Origin: Desulfomicrobium apsheronum
GTDB taxonomy: Bacteria > Desulfobacterota > Desulfovibrionia > Desulfovibrionales > Desulfomicrobiaceae
Length of the DNA: 64,000 nt
Direction: 5' to 3'
Assembly (NCBI RefSeq): GCF_900114115.1
Contig: NZ_FORX01000007.1
Coordinates: 1-64,000, forward strand
The translations under genes and the position numbers were made by a program. Under the pieces are notes generated by a model, which had not been told where the DNA came from, ran no database searches, and was given only the letters and a program-made list of their open reading frames with translations. Numbering within the stretch: position 1 is the stretch's first letter; every line of letters begins with the position of its first letter. Of this stretch, positions 16,087-25,622 are shown piece by piece.

Positions 16087-16122
16087 AAAAAGCCTGACCG
16101 GTGACCCGGCCAGGCTTTTTTT
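16087..16122. terminator. Bidirectional terminator between flgM and fliW
   Basis: AAAAAGCCTGACCGG and CCGGCCAGGCTTTTTTT form a stem with A and T runs on both sides, so it can end flgM transcripts (+) and the flgF-to-fliW transcript (-). Confidence 0.9.
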
Positions 16123-16592
16123 CATGAATTGGCCAAACGCCTGTCCTCGTTTCCAAGGTCGCGCAGCAGGACCTGGGACGGAAATCCCGATTCCACTTGC
16201 GGGGACTGAAGCCCCAGGCGTTCCTGGACATTGACGCAGATGGGCCCGGTCAGATTGAGGGTACTCCCTTGCGGGTCGCCCTTGGGCACGGTCACGCTGA
16301 CCAGGATGACCAGGTCGTGGATGCTGCGCACCTTCAAAATCCGCTCTTCGGCCGCAGCCAGCCGAATCTCATAGTTCGGTAAGAATGAGAACGGATCGGC
16401 GAGCATCATGCCCATGCTCGGCATTTCAATGCATTGTAAAAAATGAAAGGGTGTTCCGGGCTTGAACTCCACCAGGGCGAATTCCCGCAGGGACTCGAAA
16501 CCGATGATGCCGCGCGGAAACCGGATGGTCTTGTCTGCGGAAATGACCAGCTGCCCGATGCGTGAATTTATTATTTGTCTTTGCTTGTCCAT
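16122..16592 (-). CDS. fliW: Flagellar assembly factor FliW
   Basis: FliW binds flagellin and the regulator CsrA; when flagellin is exported, freed FliW sequesters CsrA and flagellin translation resumes. The 156-residue protein has the family pattern: IRFPRGIIGFESLREFALVE near the N-terminus, FHFLQCIEMPSMGMMLADPF in the middle and LNLTGPICVN near the end. It overlaps csrA by 22 nt and is the last gene of the flgF-to-fliW transcript. Confidence 0.93.
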   Translation of the reverse strand: MDKQRQIINSRIGQLVISADKTIRFPRGIIGFESLREFALVEFKPGTPFHFLQCIEMPSMGMMLADPFSFLPNYEIRLAAAEERILKVRSIHDLVILVSVTVPKGDPQGSTLNLTGPICVNVQERLGLQSPQVESGFPSQVLLRDLGNEDRRLANS

Positions 16593-16807
16593 ATTGCTGC
16601 CGCCATCATCAGATCGTTGTTGTCGAGTTCCAGGGCCGAGGCGTTCTGGGTCTGCACCTTGAGATAAATTTCTTCCCGGTAGACCGGCATGTGTTCCGGC
16701 ACTTCAAGGCCCAGTTTGATCTGCTGTCCCTTGATGCTTAAAATCGTGATCTTGATGTCATCACCCACATGCACGCTTTCTCCGGGGCGACGAGAGAGTA
16801 TGAGCAT
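16571..16807 (-). CDS. csrA: Carbon storage regulator CsrA
   Basis: CsrA is an RNA-binding dimer that blocks ribosome sites containing GGA motifs. The 78-residue protein begins MLILSRRPGESVHVGDDIKI and has the VPEHMPVYREEIYLK segment with the RNA-contacting arginine near residue 44. It lies 9 nt after flgL and overlaps fliW, the standard FliW-CsrA pairing. The flagellin leader in this window contains an AAGGAGGAT ribosome site, a plausible target. Confidence 0.95.
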   Translation of the reverse strand: MLILSRRPGESVHVGDDIKITILSIKGQQIKLGLEVPEHMPVYREEIYLKVQTQNASALELDNNDLMMAAAIWTSKDK

Positions 16808-16816
16808 AACCCCTTC

Positions 16817-18589
16817 CTACAGATAATTGACCAGGCTCATCTTCATGATCATGGACGAGGATTTGAGGACCGCCTCATAAGACAGCTGCTGGTTGGCCAG
16901 TTCCGTCAGAAGCGTGGCCAGATCCGCATCCTCCACATTGCTCATGCGCTCGGTTTCGTTGAGTTTAAGGCCGGAGAGGACAGTGTCGGCCACGTCGAGC
17001 CGGTTTTCCCGCGCACCCACGGAGGCCAGCTGGGTGGTGAAATACTGATGACCCGCCTTCAACCCGTCCAGAGCCTCGGCACATCCTTGCTGGTTGTTGT
17101 TTTCAAGGGCGGCCACCAGCTTTCCCACGGTGACCATGATGTTCTTGCCCACGTCGGAATCCGAGAACACCGGCTGCGTCCCGTTTTCATAGTAGCCGCC
17201 AAAAATTTCCGCACCGATATTGTTGAGCTGCAAATACTGCCCGGCGGAAATCTCCACGTTGTGGGCCGCCGTCTGGGGGTGGATGACGAACTGGTCGCCA
17301 GCCTTCAGGTCGGACGCACCGGGCCTGTTTGTAAGAACAAGCTTGCCTCCCGGTACCAGAAGCTCGGAGGCGTTGGTGCCAGTCAGAGACGCGGAACGAT
17401 CGTCGGACCAGCTCGTCCCGCCATCCGTGCTGTATTTGTAGGTAATCTTGGAATCGCCAAAATCGACCTTATTGATGCGCACCATCACGTCATTATCGAA
17501 AAGCCCGCGCCCCTCGGCATTGATCGTGGAGCCCATCTGCAACACGCCTGTGGAGCCGGCCTTCACATCAAGTTGTGTTCCGACAAGATTTGTTCCTGAC
17601 AGACTCACTGTTCCGTAAGGCGTTTCGACCACACAGGATGATGTTGCCGGTATCGACGTAATCAAAGGATCACCAGCCCCGTTGCCAAGGGGAGTTGCGG
17701 TAATCTTTAAATTTGCCGCATTGTCGGGATCCACCACCACGGTCACTCTTACATCCCGCTCGAACCCACCAAGAGGCTCCGCCACAACATCAAGGCCTCC
17801 TGCGGTATAAACCACCGCCGACTGGGATTCGTGATCCCCCTTATACACCGCCGTAGGCGCGATGGTCAGCCAGGATCCCGTTTCGGTCGAAACGTTTGTT
17901 TCAGGCGATGGCCAGACTTGATATTTCGGCCCCAGATTAAGATCAATCCCGCCCAAATCCAGCGTGCCATCCGCACCCACTGTTCCCTTTGTCCAAGTTG
18001 TGCCGCCGTCTTTGCTGTAGCGGTATTCCCCTCCAGCTGCGTCGACGGGACCTGGACCCGCCCCCAAAAACTGGACCGCAATACTACGACTACTCTGGCC
18101 CGTGACCAGACCAAGACTTTTTCCGTCCTGATCATAGACCATGAGCGCCTCCTCGAAGGCGCTCCCCTCGAACTTCTGTCCCCCGAAAATGGATTTGCCT
18201 TCGAAACGGGTGTTGCCCAGATTGACCAGCTGGCTGAAAAGCTGACGGACCTCGTAGGAGGTGGCCTCGCGGTCTGAAGCGGTCATTGTGCCGGAAGCGC
18301 CCTGTTCGGCCAGACCCTTGAGTTTGGTCAAAATGGTGCTGACCTGAATCATGGATTCATCGGCCAGGCCGAGCCAGCCCTTGGCCGTGTCTATATTGGA
18401 GCGATACTGGTCGATGGAAGCCAGGGAAGAACGGTAATTGAGCACGCGGGCAGTGCCCACCGGATCGTCGGAGGGTCTGTTGATACGCTTCTGGCTGGAA
18501 GCCTGCATGTTCAAATCCATGAGCTTAGACTGGGTGTCCTGCAGGTTGTACAGAAAATTGCTGTACTGGTTACGAAGAGATACGCGCAT
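16817..18589 (-). CDS. flgL: Flagellar hook-filament junction protein FlgL with long insert
   Basis: FlgL joins hook and filament. The flagellin-like D0/D1 ends are clear: MRVSLRNQYSNFLYNLQDTQ with RINRPSDDP at the start, and LATLLTELANQQLSYEAVL at the end. At 590 residues it is far longer than E. coli FlgL (about 317), due to an insert at about residues 150-470. The insert contains two Asp-box-like motifs, SKDGGTTW (192-199) and STDGGTSW (387-394). These are typical of beta-propeller and carbohydrate-active proteins, so the outer domain may be a beta-rich surface structure. It follows flgK in the operon. Confidence 0.93.
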   Translation of the reverse strand: MRVSLRNQYSNFLYNLQDTQSKLMDLNMQASSQKRINRPSDDPVGTARVLNYRSSLASIDQYRSNIDTAKGWLGLADESMIQVSTILTKLKGLAEQGASGTMTASDREATSYEVRQLFSQLVNLGNTRFEGKSIFGGQKFEGSAFEEALMVYDQDGKSLGLVTGQSSRSIAVQFLGAGPGPVDAAGGEYRYSKDGGTTWTKGTVGADGTLDLGGIDLNLGPKYQVWPSPETNVSTETGSWLTIAPTAVYKGDHESQSAVVYTAGGLDVVAEPLGGFERDVRVTVVVDPDNAANLKITATPLGNGAGDPLITSIPATSSCVVETPYGTVSLSGTNLVGTQLDVKAGSTGVLQMGSTINAEGRGLFDNDVMVRINKVDFGDSKITYKYSTDGGTSWSDDRSASLTGTNASELLVPGGKLVLTNRPGASDLKAGDQFVIHPQTAAHNVEISAGQYLQLNNIGAEIFGGYYENGTQPVFSDSDVGKNIMVTVGKLVAALENNNQQGCAEALDGLKAGHQYFTTQLASVGARENRLDVADTVLSGLKLNETERMSNVEDADLATLLTELANQQLSYEAVLKSSSMIMKMSLVNYL

Positions 18590-18601
18590 GTCCCGCCTCC
18601 A

Positions 18602-20719
18602 TTAGTTCTTGAGCCCCAGCAGCACTTGCAGCATGGACTCGGCGGTGGTGATCAGTTTCGCAGCCGCAGTATAGGCGTGCTGAAACTTGATCAGGTTGGT
18701 CATTTCCTCGTCCAGATTCACGCCCGAGACGGATTCCTGCCGCGATCTCAGGTCATTTGCCAGGGCCTGCTGGTATTCATAATTGAACTTTGAAGACTGC
18801 GTGTCCGAGCCCGCTTTGGCCACCAGTGTGGAATAATATTCCCCCAGGGTCTGGCGGGTCGTACCTTCGCTTACGGTGCGCGTGGTCACGGCCTTGTTCT
18901 GCAAGGCGGCAAGGGCGGCGGATGTGGTGTTGTCGCCCTCGTTCATCTCCCCGGCGCCGTTAATGTGACCGGTATTGATGCGCGCAGTGTTGCCGCGCAC
19001 ATCATTGTTGAGTGACAGGCTCCTGGCGTTGGAACCATCGAAAAAAGTATTGATGCCCAAGGCGGCAAGCAGGCCGGTGGAATCGGAACCAAAGGCGAAA
19101 TCATAGCCGTCTGCGGCTTCGATCTGCAGATGGTTGTCCAACACGGAGGCCGTGAGCTTGCCGGGAAAAACTCGCTTTATAGCTTCAACAACACGGTCGA
19201 GGGAATGATCTTGGGCAACGAAATTTTGCACCCCGTCATCCGCGCTGAAATCCAAAGCCGAAAACTGCACCAACGCTCCGGTATTTTTGTCGTAAACCCC
19301 GATCATGAGGTTACCGTCTTCCAGTTTGTCGCCAAATGCCGACCCAGCACCGGTTTGCAGGGAAAGCTCGCTGCTCGTCACCCCGTAGGTTCCAATGACT
19401 TCTTCGAAGCGTTCAAGCCCAGTGCCCTGGGAATGGATACGGTTGACTTCCCAGGCCAGGCCCTTGGCAAAGGCGTCCAGCTTTTCGATATAACTACCCA
19501 CGCTCGCATCACGAAACTGGAAGTACCCGGCCAGGGTGCCCCCGGTCAGACGACGTTCGTTATCTTCGCCGTTGGGCATGATCTGGGGAGTGATGTTGAT
19601 CCTGGAAGAAGTGGTCTCGTACCAGAACAAAGACTTGTTGGGCAGTATCTGAAAACGATCGTCTTTCTGCAATGTATCCATACCGACGTCCCCATCCGGA
19701 AACGTCAGAGTGCCCTTGCCGTCGGGCAGCAGAAAAGCCTCTCCTGTGTAAGTAAATTCACTGCCACCCGCTTCATTAGTCATCCAAGTCTTACCGCCAT
19801 CCACAGACACACTGAACTTCAACATGTCTTCTTCCGCAACAGGCGGCACTGGGGGCACAGACACATTGTTCAAAATTTTTATAGTGTATTCGCTGGAACT
19901 TTCCCCGTCAAAAGTCGGCAACCCGTTATAGGTAGAGGTGCTTTTCAAATTCGGAATAGACGACGGAGAATCGAAAGCCAACCGAAAGGCACTGACGCCG
20001 TCAACCAGGGTATGCCCGGCCTGGGTGGTGATGGTCACATTGCCAAGGCCGTTGTCGATATATCTGATATCGATCTTTTCGGCCAACTTCCGAACCAGAG
20101 TCGCACGCTCGTCGCGCAGTCCGTTGGCGTTGTTCTTGCCAGTCTCCTCGGTCACGGTGATCTGCTTGTTCAGCGCGGCAATGCTTTCAAGAAGTGTATT
20201 GATCTCGGAAACTTCAGCACGAATGGTATCATCGGTCTGAGATTGCAGACGCTGCAGATCGCCGTAGACAACCCCTATGGCCTGTTCCAGATTTGAGGCA
20301 TGGCCGAGCAAGGCGGCCCGCACGCTCTGATTGTCGGGACTGGTGGCCAGGGTCTGCCAATCCGCCCAAAATGCGGACAAGGCCGAGTTGACCCCTTGCG
20401 CGTTGGATTCGTTGAAAATCATTTCAACGTTCTGCAGATTCTCGTAGAGCTTCTGCCAACGCTGCTGCTCCGAACTTTTGTCATTGTACATGATCTCGGT
20501 GAACTCATCGAAATAACGGATGACTTCGGCCGCGTTGACCCCTGTACCGAGCTGGCCCGGAGTATAACTGATGTAGTAGCCATCCTCGAAGCGCACCGCC
20601 TGACGGCTGTAACCTTCGGTATTGGCGTTGGAAATGTTGTTGCCGACGACCTCGATGGCCGACTGGTTGGCAAAAAGGGACTGCTTCCCGATATTGAACA
20701 GGGATGCGATGCCGGGCAT
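18602..20719 (-). CDS. flgK: Flagellar hook-associated protein FlgK
   Basis: FlgK is the first hook-filament junction protein, secreted through the flagellar export gate. The 705-residue protein starts MPGIASLFNIGKQSLFANQS, contains the rod/hook motif NNISNANTEGYSRQ (about 27-40) and ends with LDEEMTNLIKFQHAYTAAAK and a helical tail. The start at 20719 overlaps the flgN stop by one base. Residues about 250-430 form a variable domain that includes an Asp-box-like SVDGGKTW (305-312), as in FlgL of the same operon. Confidence 0.95.
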   Translation of the reverse strand: MPGIASLFNIGKQSLFANQSAIEVVGNNISNANTEGYSRQAVRFEDGYYISYTPGQLGTGVNAAEVIRYFDEFTEIMYNDKSSEQQRWQKLYENLQNVEMIFNESNAQGVNSALSAFWADWQTLATSPDNQSVRAALLGHASNLEQAIGVVYGDLQRLQSQTDDTIRAEVSEINTLLESIAALNKQITVTEETGKNNANGLRDERATLVRKLAEKIDIRYIDNGLGNVTITTQAGHTLVDGVSAFRLAFDSPSSIPNLKSTSTYNGLPTFDGESSSEYTIKILNNVSVPPVPPVAEEDMLKFSVSVDGGKTWMTNEAGGSEFTYTGEAFLLPDGKGTLTFPDGDVGMDTLQKDDRFQILPNKSLFWYETTSSRINITPQIMPNGEDNERRLTGGTLAGYFQFRDASVGSYIEKLDAFAKGLAWEVNRIHSQGTGLERFEEVIGTYGVTSSELSLQTGAGSAFGDKLEDGNLMIGVYDKNTGALVQFSALDFSADDGVQNFVAQDHSLDRVVEAIKRVFPGKLTASVLDNHLQIEAADGYDFAFGSDSTGLLAALGINTFFDGSNARSLSLNNDVRGNTARINTGHINGAGEMNEGDNTTSAALAALQNKAVTTRTVSEGTTRQTLGEYYSTLVAKAGSDTQSSKFNYEYQQALANDLRSRQESVSGVNLDEEMTNLIKFQHAYTAAAKLITTAESMLQVLLGLKN

Positions 20720-21192
20720 CAGAGCCTCCCGCGCACCAGAGTCGCCGTGGCCGTGCGGTCCTGCCACGTCCCCTTGGCCGAGTAGGTGTTGCGCTCCCTC
20801 GGTGCGACCTGATTCTGAAAATGGCTGAGCAGCACGCCGCTCTGCTTCCAAAGGGCCATGGCCAGATCGGCGTTGATCGAGGCCAGCTGGCCGCTGTCCT
20901 GCTCATGCGTGATGATCTTGGCCCGCCACGTTTCAAAGATGCGCCTGTCCGCAGCAGACAGGGTCTCCAGAAAAACAGCCAGATTGGTCATGCCCGCCGA
21001 TTGCAGACGATGGACCAGAGCCTCGCGTTCGCGCACGAGCTGCCTGATCAGGTCCTGGATGCACATCTCAAGTCCCGTCACCTGATCCGGCGCGCCCGCC
21101 CGCAGCAAGGAGTATTCCTCGCGCAGGAGCTGGCAGAGAAGCTCTGTGCCTTTTGCCTGACGAATGAGACTGCCGAGAATGATCTGTTGCAT
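20719..21192 (-). CDS. flgN: FlgN-family flagellar export chaperone
   Basis: FlgN chaperones FlgK and FlgL before export. The 157-residue, almost wholly helical protein starts at MQQIILGSLIRQAKGTELLC, with AAGGAAG upstream (a frame reaching 21261 lacks a ribosome site). Its heptad-like leucines (LLCQLLREEYSLLRAG) and position directly before flgK-flgL, its usual clients, support the call. Sequence identity in this family is low, so the placement carries weight. Confidence 0.8.
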   Translation of the reverse strand: MQQIILGSLIRQAKGTELLCQLLREEYSLLRAGAPDQVTGLEMCIQDLIRQLVREREALVHRLQSAGMTNLAVFLETLSAADRRIFETWRAKIITHEQDSGQLASINADLAMALWKQSGVLLSHFQNQVAPRERNTYSAKGTWQDRTATATLVRGRL

Positions 21193-21401
21193 ATCGTGCT
21201 TCCTTAAACATGAGCGGTAGTGAAAATTAAGGCCGAGGCAGGAAATCCCTGCTTGGCGCACCCTTCATTTTCCTGATCATTGCAAAATGCCGACCAGCAT
21301 GCATCAGGCCCTCCAAAGACGGCGTCAGAAGCCCTTTCCCGCCCCGGACGCAGGCTTCAGCGCCCGGCCCATCGGCAAGAATTTCCCCGTGGCCATGCGC
21401 A

Positions 21402-21992
21402 CTAGGGGCCGTCCTCGCCGTCCATGCGCACAACGCGCAGGGCATCCTCAAGGTCAGTGGGCATGATCTTCGCCTGAGCCTCTCCGGACGGCGACCTCTG
21501 CTCGATACTTCGCGCCAGCATTTCGGCCTCGTGCTGAGCCGTGATCGCGGCCAGCGTGCGCGGGGGCACTGCCGCAGCCTGCGCTCCGGACGGGGCCTTG
21601 CCGCGATCCGCCATGTTCAGGGGATGCAAAGGAGCCGTCGAAGTCGTGTCCCGACTGGCATTGACCAGACGCTCGGAAAGATTCGCATAGAGCATGTCGG
21701 ACAAGCCGATGCCCCCGCTTTGCGACATCTTGACCGAGAGCTCCTGGTCAAACATGGACAGATAGCTCTCTTCTTCCTTGGAATGGAGCATCCCTTCCTT
21801 GGGCACGGAAGCGCGCATCTGCTTCCAGATCTGACCAATGAACACGGCCTCGAAGTCCTGGCAGGCCTTCTTGAGCTTGACCTCGTCCAGGCCCTTTTCC
21901 GGCTGCACCCGGGAGCGCAGATCCCGCAGGCGCTCCTGCAGGCTTTGCGTCGAATCAGGTTCGGGCAGGGCCGTGGTGATAATCTCGTTCAT
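21402..21992 (-). CDS. flgJ: FlgJ-like rod-binding protein (no muramidase domain)
   Basis: The rod-binding domain helps to build the flagellar rod. The 196-residue protein carries the N-terminal FlgJ domain (KKACQDFEAVFIGQIWKQMR, about 41-60; then SMFDQELSVKMSQSGGIGLS, about 79-98). It ends without the peptidoglycan hydrolase domain of E. coli FlgJ, as is usual outside the gamma/beta group. The stop is 210 nt before the flgN start; that gap has no convincing gene. It follows flgI by 14 nt. Confidence 0.9.
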   Translation of the reverse strand: MNEIITTALPEPDSTQSLQERLRDLRSRVQPEKGLDEVKLKKACQDFEAVFIGQIWKQMRASVPKEGMLHSKEEESYLSMFDQELSVKMSQSGGIGLSDMLYANLSERLVNASRDTTSTAPLHPLNMADRGKAPSGAQAAAVPPRTLAAITAQHEAEMLARSIEQRSPSGEAQAKIMPTDLEDALRVVRMDGEDGP

Positions 21993-22006
21993 ACCGCCTC
22001 CGCTGG

Positions 22007-23122
22007 CTAGAGGACCTCAAGATCGGCATGCAGGGCGCCCGCCGATTTCATGGTCCGCAGAATGGAAATGAGGTCCCGGGGCGTGGCGCCAATGGCATTC
22101 AGGCCATCCACCAGCTCCTGGATTGAAGCCCCGGCCATGAGGACGAGTCGCCGCTGCTCTTCGCGCACGCCGATCTCGGTGGACGGAGTGATGGCCGTCT
22201 GACCCGGGGAGAACGCTCCGGGCTGGGAAACCTGGGGCTGCTCGGACACGACCACGTTCAGATTGCCGTGGGAAACGGCAACCCGGGACAGGGTGACGTT
22301 GGAACCCAGAACCACGGTGCCGGTCTTTTCATCGACAACCACCTTGGCCCGGCTGTCGGGCTGTACTTCCAGATTTTCAAGAGAGGCCATGAGCGCGACG
22401 ATGTTCCCCTGATACTGGGGAGGAATTCCGAGCCTTATGGAAGAGGCGTCCTGGGCGTGGGCGTACTGGCCGCCGATGGCCTTGTTCAGGCTGTCCGCGA
22501 CCTGCTTGGCCGTGGAAAAATCCTCCACGCCCAGCTGGATGGTGATGTCCTTTTGCTCGTTGAAGCTGAAAGGCACGCTGCGCTCGACCACCGCGCCGCC
22601 GGGGATGCGGCCCACGGTGGTGATGTTCTTGGTCGCCGTGGCCGCGTCTCCTCCGGCCGAAAACCCGCCCACGGCCAGGGAACCCTGGCACAGGGCGTAA
22701 ATACTGCCGTCGATGCCCTTGAGCGGGGTCATGAGCAGCACGCCGCCAAGCAGCGAGGACGCGTCCCCCACGGAGGAGACCGTCGCGTCGAGCCGGGACC
22801 CCGGTCTGGACGAGGCCGGCATCTTGACCGTGACCATGACCGCTGCGACGTTTTTGGGCTTGAGCGCTGCCCGGTCGACCTTGACCCCCATGTTTTCAAG
22901 CATGTTGGCCATGGACTGGATCGTGAACTGCGAGCTGCTCTTGTCTCCGGTTCCCGGCAGGCCGACCACCAGTCCGTAGCCGACGAGGTCGTTGGAACGC
23001 ACCCCGCCGAAGCTGGCGATATCCTTGAGCCGCACGGCCCCGGCCGGCATGGCCAAGCCCACTGCCAGGCCAAGGGCAAGAAGCAGGAAGGCGAAGCGTC
23101 TGGTTTTAGAATGGCCACACAT
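22007..23122 (-). CDS. flgI: Flagellar P-ring protein FlgI
   Basis: FlgI forms the periplasmic P ring around the rod. It has 371 residues from ATG 23122, with a signal peptide (1-29, ending PAGA) followed by the family start [39 protein letters not shown] and the C-terminal [20 protein letters not shown] are typical. It overlaps the flgH end by 17 nt, and an N-terminal extension to 23260 belongs to the flgH reading region. Confidence 0.95.
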   Translation of the reverse strand: MCGHSKTRRFAFLLLALGLAVGLAMPAGAVRLKDIASFGGVRSNDLVGYGLVVGLPGTGDKSSSQFTIQSMANMLENMGVKVDRAALKPKNVAAVMVTVKMPASSRPGSRLDATVSSVGDASSLLGGVLLMTPLKGIDGSIYALCQGSLAVGGFSAGGDAATATKNITTVGRIPGGAVVERSVPFSFNEQKDITIQLGVEDFSTAKQVADSLNKAIGGQYAHAQDASSIRLGIPPQYQGNIVALMASLENLEVQPDSRAKVVVDEKTGTVVLGSNVTLSRVAVSHGNLNVVVSEQPQVSQPGAFSPGQTAITPSTEIGVREEQRRLVLMAGASIQELVDGLNAIGATPRDLISILRTMKSAGALHADLEVL

Positions 23123-23795
23123 TGTCAAGTATCCTCGCAAGCCACCCGGGGCGTTGTTTGTCGGCCAGGACCCCCTCGCCGTAAAGTTCGATGCGCGCTT
23201 CGGCCAGGCTGGTGGACATGATGGTGTTGTCGGCGTCGATGTCCCGATCCCGGGCCACACCCTGCACCAACACGATCTGGGTCTCGCCGTTGACCCGCGT
23301 CTCGCGGGCCCCGACCACTTCCATGAGTCCGCCGCCGAGAACCCGGGTCACCCGGGCGGCCACGGTGGTGGTGAGGGAACTTTCGCGCTTGGTTTCGCCG
23401 TCGCCCTCGAATCCGCTGGTGGAACTGGCGCTGACCAGGGACTCCGGTCCCACGGTCGCATCGGGAATCAGCGGCAGCTGTTTTTGACCCAGATAGGCGC
23501 TCACGCCCAGATCCATGGAACTCGCCCTGTCGGCCGTGGTCGAGGCCTTGCTCTTGGACAGCGTAGTCTCCACCACCTTGATGAGCAGAATGTCGCCGAC
23601 CCTTTTGGCCCTGGCGTCGGCAAAGAGCATGGTCGCCCCGTCCGGATCAAAGAGCGAGCCAGGGTTCTGGGCCTCTGAGACCCGCTCCTGAGGAGGAGGC
23701 GTGACCACGGCCGCAGGCATGGGCGGACGGCTTGTGGTCCGGCATCCGGTCATGGCCAGCACGGCCAACGTGAACATCAAAAATCGTTTCTGCAT
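23106..23795 (-). CDS. flgH: Flagellar L-ring lipoprotein FlgH
   Basis: FlgH forms the outer-membrane L ring. The 229-residue protein has a lipoprotein signal with lipobox LAMTGC (lipidated Cys at about residue 18), then [32 protein letters not shown] and a C-terminal [18 protein letters not shown]. The start at 23795 follows a GGGAGGAAA ribosome site. It lies between flgA and flgI in the normal order. Confidence 0.95.
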   Translation of the reverse strand: MQKRFLMFTLAVLAMTGCRTTSRPPMPAAVVTPPPQERVSEAQNPGSLFDPDGATMLFADARAKRVGDILLIKVVETTLSKSKASTTADRASSMDLGVSAYLGQKQLPLIPDATVGPESLVSASSTSGFEGDGETKRESSLTTTVAARVTRVLGGGLMEVVGARETRVNGETQIVLVQGVARDRDIDADNTIMSTSLAEARIELYGEGVLADKQRPGWLARILDNVWPF

Positions 23796-23808
23796 ATTTC
23801 CTCCCGGC

Positions 23809-24759
23809 CTACGGCACACGCACCGTTTCGGCATCGACAACCTGCGCGGCCACCACTCTGCGGCTCTGCATGTTTCGGACCCGGATGGTGTTGCCGATGC
23901 CGCCGTCCTCGAGACTTTCGACCGGCACGGTCAATTTGAGTGTCTGCCCCGCATAGACCAGGGTCAAAATCTGTCCCTTGGCCACCACAGGAATGAATTC
24001 CACCGCGTCGGCGCTGATGACCTGTCCCTCGCCTACCGCAGCGGTCATGCGCAGGGGCAGATTGCCTCCATCCCAGGGTGCTCGCGCCATGTAAGCCAGA
24101 TTCTTGCGCGCAAAACCCACCAGTCCCGGCTCCAGGATGTCACCCCTGTTCAGGACGCGGGCGGCGCAAGGGACGGTCTTCCAGACATCGGCGAAAACCG
24201 TACCCGTGAAGCTCTGCACCGGGCGCCCGTCTTCAGTCACGGCCTCAAGGCGCAGGCTGATCCGCCCCGGTGCGGGAGTGCCCACGGGAACGACACGAAC
24301 CTGAACCGGCCCCTTTTCGGAGAGAAAGAGATAATCCGCCATGCGATGCTCGCGAATTTCCACTTCGCCCCCATGATGGGCCAGGGCGTTCGTCAAAATT
24401 TTGTCGATGGCCGGACGCAACGCCAGGGTGCTGAGCACCTGCCCTCCGCGCTGGACTTGAACCTGATCGGGAACATCCACAGGTGGCAGGGCCGTTCCGA
24501 AGCGCTGCACGATCAGTTCCCGCAATCTGGATCCGTTCAGGTTGGCCCTGGCGCCATCGAACTTTGGCGAGGCCAAAAGGGGCACCGTGCCGATGGCGGC
24601 CAGCAGGGTCTTGGCGTCCTCGCCCTCGGCCTGGGCCAGGTCGTTCAGGGTGATGGCCGGTCCGTCCACGCACACGGCCCCGGCCACGATCAGCCGGCCC
24701 TGGGCCACGGCCAGGCAGGGGCAGAGCAGAAGAACGAACAGAGCCACAAATAAACGCAT
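23809..24759 (-). CDS. flgA: Flagellar P-ring assembly chaperone FlgA
   Basis: FlgA is a periplasmic helper for P-ring formation. The 316-residue protein has a signal peptide (about residues 1-21) and a C-terminal SAF-type domain: ARVLNRGDILEPGLVGFARK, then GQVISADAVEFIPVVAKGQI and VRNMQSRRVVAAQVVD. The start is 4 nt from the flgG stop. The N-terminal half is poorly conserved in the family. Confidence 0.9.
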   Translation of the reverse strand: MRLFVALFVLLLCPCLAVAQGRLIVAGAVCVDGPAITLNDLAQAEGEDAKTLLAAIGTVPLLASPKFDGARANLNGSRLRELIVQRFGTALPPVDVPDQVQVQRGGQVLSTLALRPAIDKILTNALAHHGGEVEIREHRMADYLFLSEKGPVQVRVVPVGTPAPGRISLRLEAVTEDGRPVQSFTGTVFADVWKTVPCAARVLNRGDILEPGLVGFARKNLAYMARAPWDGGNLPLRMTAAVGEGQVISADAVEFIPVVAKGQILTLVYAGQTLKLTVPVESLEDGGIGNTIRVRNMQSRRVVAAQVVDAETVRVP

Positions 24760-24762
24760 GAG

Positions 24763-25545
24763 CTACCTCTTCAGCTGATTGGCGGTCTGCAGCATCGTGT
24801 CGGCCGTGGTGATGGACTTGGAGTTGGCCTCGTAGGCGCGCTGGCCCACGATCATGTTGACCATCTCCTCCACGATCTCCACGTTCGACATCTCCAGAAA
24901 TCCCTGAGCCAGGGTGCCGGCATTGTTCTCGCCGGGCACGCTTTCCACCGCCTCGCCGGAGCCGTCGGTCTGCACATAGAGGTTGCGCCCCATGGCCTTG
25001 AGACCGGCGGGGTTGACGAAGGTGTAGACCGGAATGTCCGTGCCAGCGATCTCCTCTCCGGCCTTGTCCACGCAGGTCAGGCGGCCGTCCTCGGTCACGA
25101 CGATGTTCTGCGTCTCTGGCGGGACGATGAATTCAGGCTGCAGGGGATGCCCGTTGTCGGTCACGATGCGTCCGTCGCTGTCGAGCTTGAAGGCCCCGCT
25201 TCTGGTGTAGGACTCCTCACCGCTGCGATCGACGCGGAAAAAACCGTCGCCCTCGATGACGAGGTCGAGCTGGTTGCCCGTATTCTGGAAATCGCCCTGT
25301 GAAAATATCTTGTGCACGGACACGGGCCGCACGCCCATGCCGACCTGCATGCCCACGGGCAAGCGATCGCCTTCCTGGTTGGAAGAGCCCGCGATCTTCA
25401 TGTTCTGGTACATGAGATCCTCGAACTCGGCCCTGTTCTTCTTGAACCCGGTGGTGTTCACGTTGGCCAGGTTGTTGGCCGTGACATCGAGATTGAGCTG
25501 CTGGGCGATCATGCCCGAGGCGCTGGTCCATAAAGCGCGAATCAT
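24763..25545 (-). CDS. flgG: Distal rod protein FlgG
   Basis: FlgG forms the distal rod. It has 260 residues from ATG 25545 (MIRALWTSASGMIAQQLNLD), the usual length. The motif NNLANVNTTGFKKNRAEFED (about 25-44), the central domain GDGFFRVDRSGEESYTR and the end VEEMVNMIVGQRAYEANSKS are diagnostic. The ribosome site is AAGGAGAAG. Its neighbours are flgF (upstream) and flgA. Confidence 0.97.
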   Translation of the reverse strand: MIRALWTSASGMIAQQLNLDVTANNLANVNTTGFKKNRAEFEDLMYQNMKIAGSSNQEGDRLPVGMQVGMGVRPVSVHKIFSQGDFQNTGNQLDLVIEGDGFFRVDRSGEESYTRSGAFKLDSDGRIVTDNGHPLQPEFIVPPETQNIVVTEDGRLTCVDKAGEEIAGTDIPVYTFVNPAGLKAMGRNLYVQTDGSGEAVESVPGENNAGTLAQGFLEMSNVEIVEEMVNMIVGQRAYEANSKSITTADTMLQTANQLKR

Positions 25546-25622
25546 ATCTTCTTCTCCTTGCGGGATCACCCGCGCCCATCCTGCGTCCCGCGATCAGGTC
25601 GCGGGCGGCAAGCCTAGGGATA

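Noticed and set aside
21227-21451. A 74-codon frame between flgJ and flgN
   Set aside because: It overlaps flgJ, has no ribosome site and unusual composition; flgM, which often sits here, is at 15765.
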